Source: Palaemon carinicauda
Taxonomy: Eukaryota > Arthropoda > Malacostraca > Decapoda > Palaemonidae
Direction: 5' to 3'
Assembly: GCF_036898095.1 (NCBI RefSeq)
Contig: NC_090766.1
Location: forward strand, 31,896,972 to 31,960,971
Length of the DNA: 64,000 bases
Shown here: positions 63,469 to 64,000 of the stretch, one piece after another
Numbering within the stretch: the first letter of the stretch is position 1
How the letters are laid out: each line of letters starts with the position of its first letter
Made by a program: the position numbers and the translations under genes
Notes under the pieces: generated by a model
What the model was told of the DNA's origin: nothing
The model's input: the letters and a program-made list of their open reading frames with translations, nothing else
Databases searched by the model: none

Positions 63469-64000
63469 TAGCAAAGTTTTTAAAGGATTCTAATACTGTC
63501 TTTATGACACTAAACCTAACAGTAACCTTTTTTAGAACTTTGTTTGAGTCGGGCTTAGCAGCTAACACTATTACTACCATCAAGTCTGCCTTGAAGAAGA
63601 TTTTCCTAGTCGGCTTTAATATAGATCTAACAGATTCATTGCTAGCTTCGATCCCAAGAGCCTGTGCCAGACTGAAACCATCCCCTCGTCCTAGCTCGAT
63701 TTCCTGGTTTCTCAATGATGTTCTTAAACTAGCGTCAGAAACCATCAACGATTCATGTGGGTATATCCCTCTACTCAGAAAAACTCTCTTTCTCGTGAGT
63801 TTAGCATCTGGCGCCAGGATTTCGGAATTAGCTGCCTTATCAAGAGACCCAGGCCACATTGAGTTCCTTCCGTCAGGAGAGGTCCTCCTCTCCCCAGACA
63901 AGGTTTTCTTGGCCAAAAATGAAGACCCTCAGAACAGATGGTCCTCCTGGAAAATTATCCCTCTCCCTCAGGATCCCTCCCTATGCCCGGTTACCACTAT
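63469..64000 (+). CDS. DIRS-C tyrosine recombinase, N-terminal and central part, cut by window end
   Basis: An uninterrupted frame of about 177 codons with no ATG at its start, as expected for an overlapping DIRS frame. FRTLFESGLAANTITTIKSALKK aligns with LAANTISTCKSAL of DIRS-B. The catalytic Arg lies in ASGARISELAALSRDPGHI (about 63808). It ends at SLCPVTT, matching SLCPVES in DIRS-B just before the catalytic His region. Compared with B, the first 45 or so residues of the DNA-binding part are missing or diverged. The His, second Arg and Tyr lie outside the window. Confidence 0.82.

Larger units (their letters stand above)
24952..64000 (+). mobile_element. DIRS-C: lineage I DIRS element split by a Gypsy insertion, right end outside window
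   Basis: Left part 24952..30766: leader, start exon, gag with three introns, RT and most of RNase H. Right part 63105..64000: end of RNase H, methylase-like domain and tyrosine recombinase, cut by the window edge. The left end is inferred from similarity to DIRS-A and DIRS-B (GGGCTCA edge, ACCAGAGAA block) and from the equal distance to the start exon. Excising the Gypsy element with one copy of ACGT restores a continuous RNase H reading frame, VRNV|VADALSR. Stops and indels show that C was old before or since the Gypsy insertion. Confidence 0.85.

Overview
This is a repeat-dense piece of an animal nuclear genome, not a bacterial or viral one. Genes are split by GT..AG introns, and long (TA)n, (GA)n and (CT)n microsatellites are present. 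Nearly all coding sequence belongs to retrotransposons. The richness in DIRS-type (tyrosine-recombinase) retrotransposons, the microsatellite load and the element types suggest a crustacean, probably a decapod. That is an inference from repeat content, because no diagnostic host marker gene is present. The only candidate host sequence is one short spliced exon (8713..9027, minus) resembling the N-terminus of a PDZD8-like SMP-domain ER membrane protein.

The layout is a nest of mobile elements. Left side: DIRS-A (minus, from beyond base 1 to about 7845) carries RT/RNase H, gag and a 5' leader invaded by a pogo/Tigger-like non-autonomous DNA element (3849..5624). Next comes about 1.5 kb of probable host intron and exon (7846..9361). 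DIRS-F (minus, decayed) starts at about 9362. It is interrupted by the complete DIRS-B (plus, 15272..23998), resumes at 24000, and is followed by a DIRS terminal remnant, DIRS-G (24654..24951). DIRS-C (plus) starts at about 24952 and runs off the right edge at 64000.

DIRS-C is split inside its RNase H coding region by a complete Ty3/Gypsy LTR retrotransposon (minus, 30767..63104, 4-bp target duplication ACGT). That Gypsy element is itself invaded three times: DIRS-E (31264..37643) in its 3' LTR, an I-group LINE (about 46.6..52.7 kb) between two gag-region reading frames, and the largely intact DIRS-D (54753..62906) in its 5' LTR. Because both LTR insertions hit different positions, each LTR copy preserves the empty site of the other, so the DIRS-D and DIRS-E ends can be read almost to the base.

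Two DIRS lineages are mixed. Lineage I (A, B, C) has a long leader holding a gag intron: a tiny start exon encoding a peptide ending in KLST (KLSI in A) is spliced about 2 kb downstream to a Cys/His-rich gag exon, and C has two further gag introns. Lineage II (D, E, F, remnant G) has a YLDDW-type RT, RNase H, a Dam-like methylase-type domain and an overlapping tyrosine-recombinase frame. Elements B, D and E show the DIRS hallmark of inverted terminal repeats plus an internal complementary region that fuses copies of both outer ends. The most notable points are the split gag start exon in lineage I, the extra domains of the Gypsy polyprotein (a second retropepsin-like domain and an OTU-like segment) with a strong -1 frameshift signal, and the built-in empty-site experiment.
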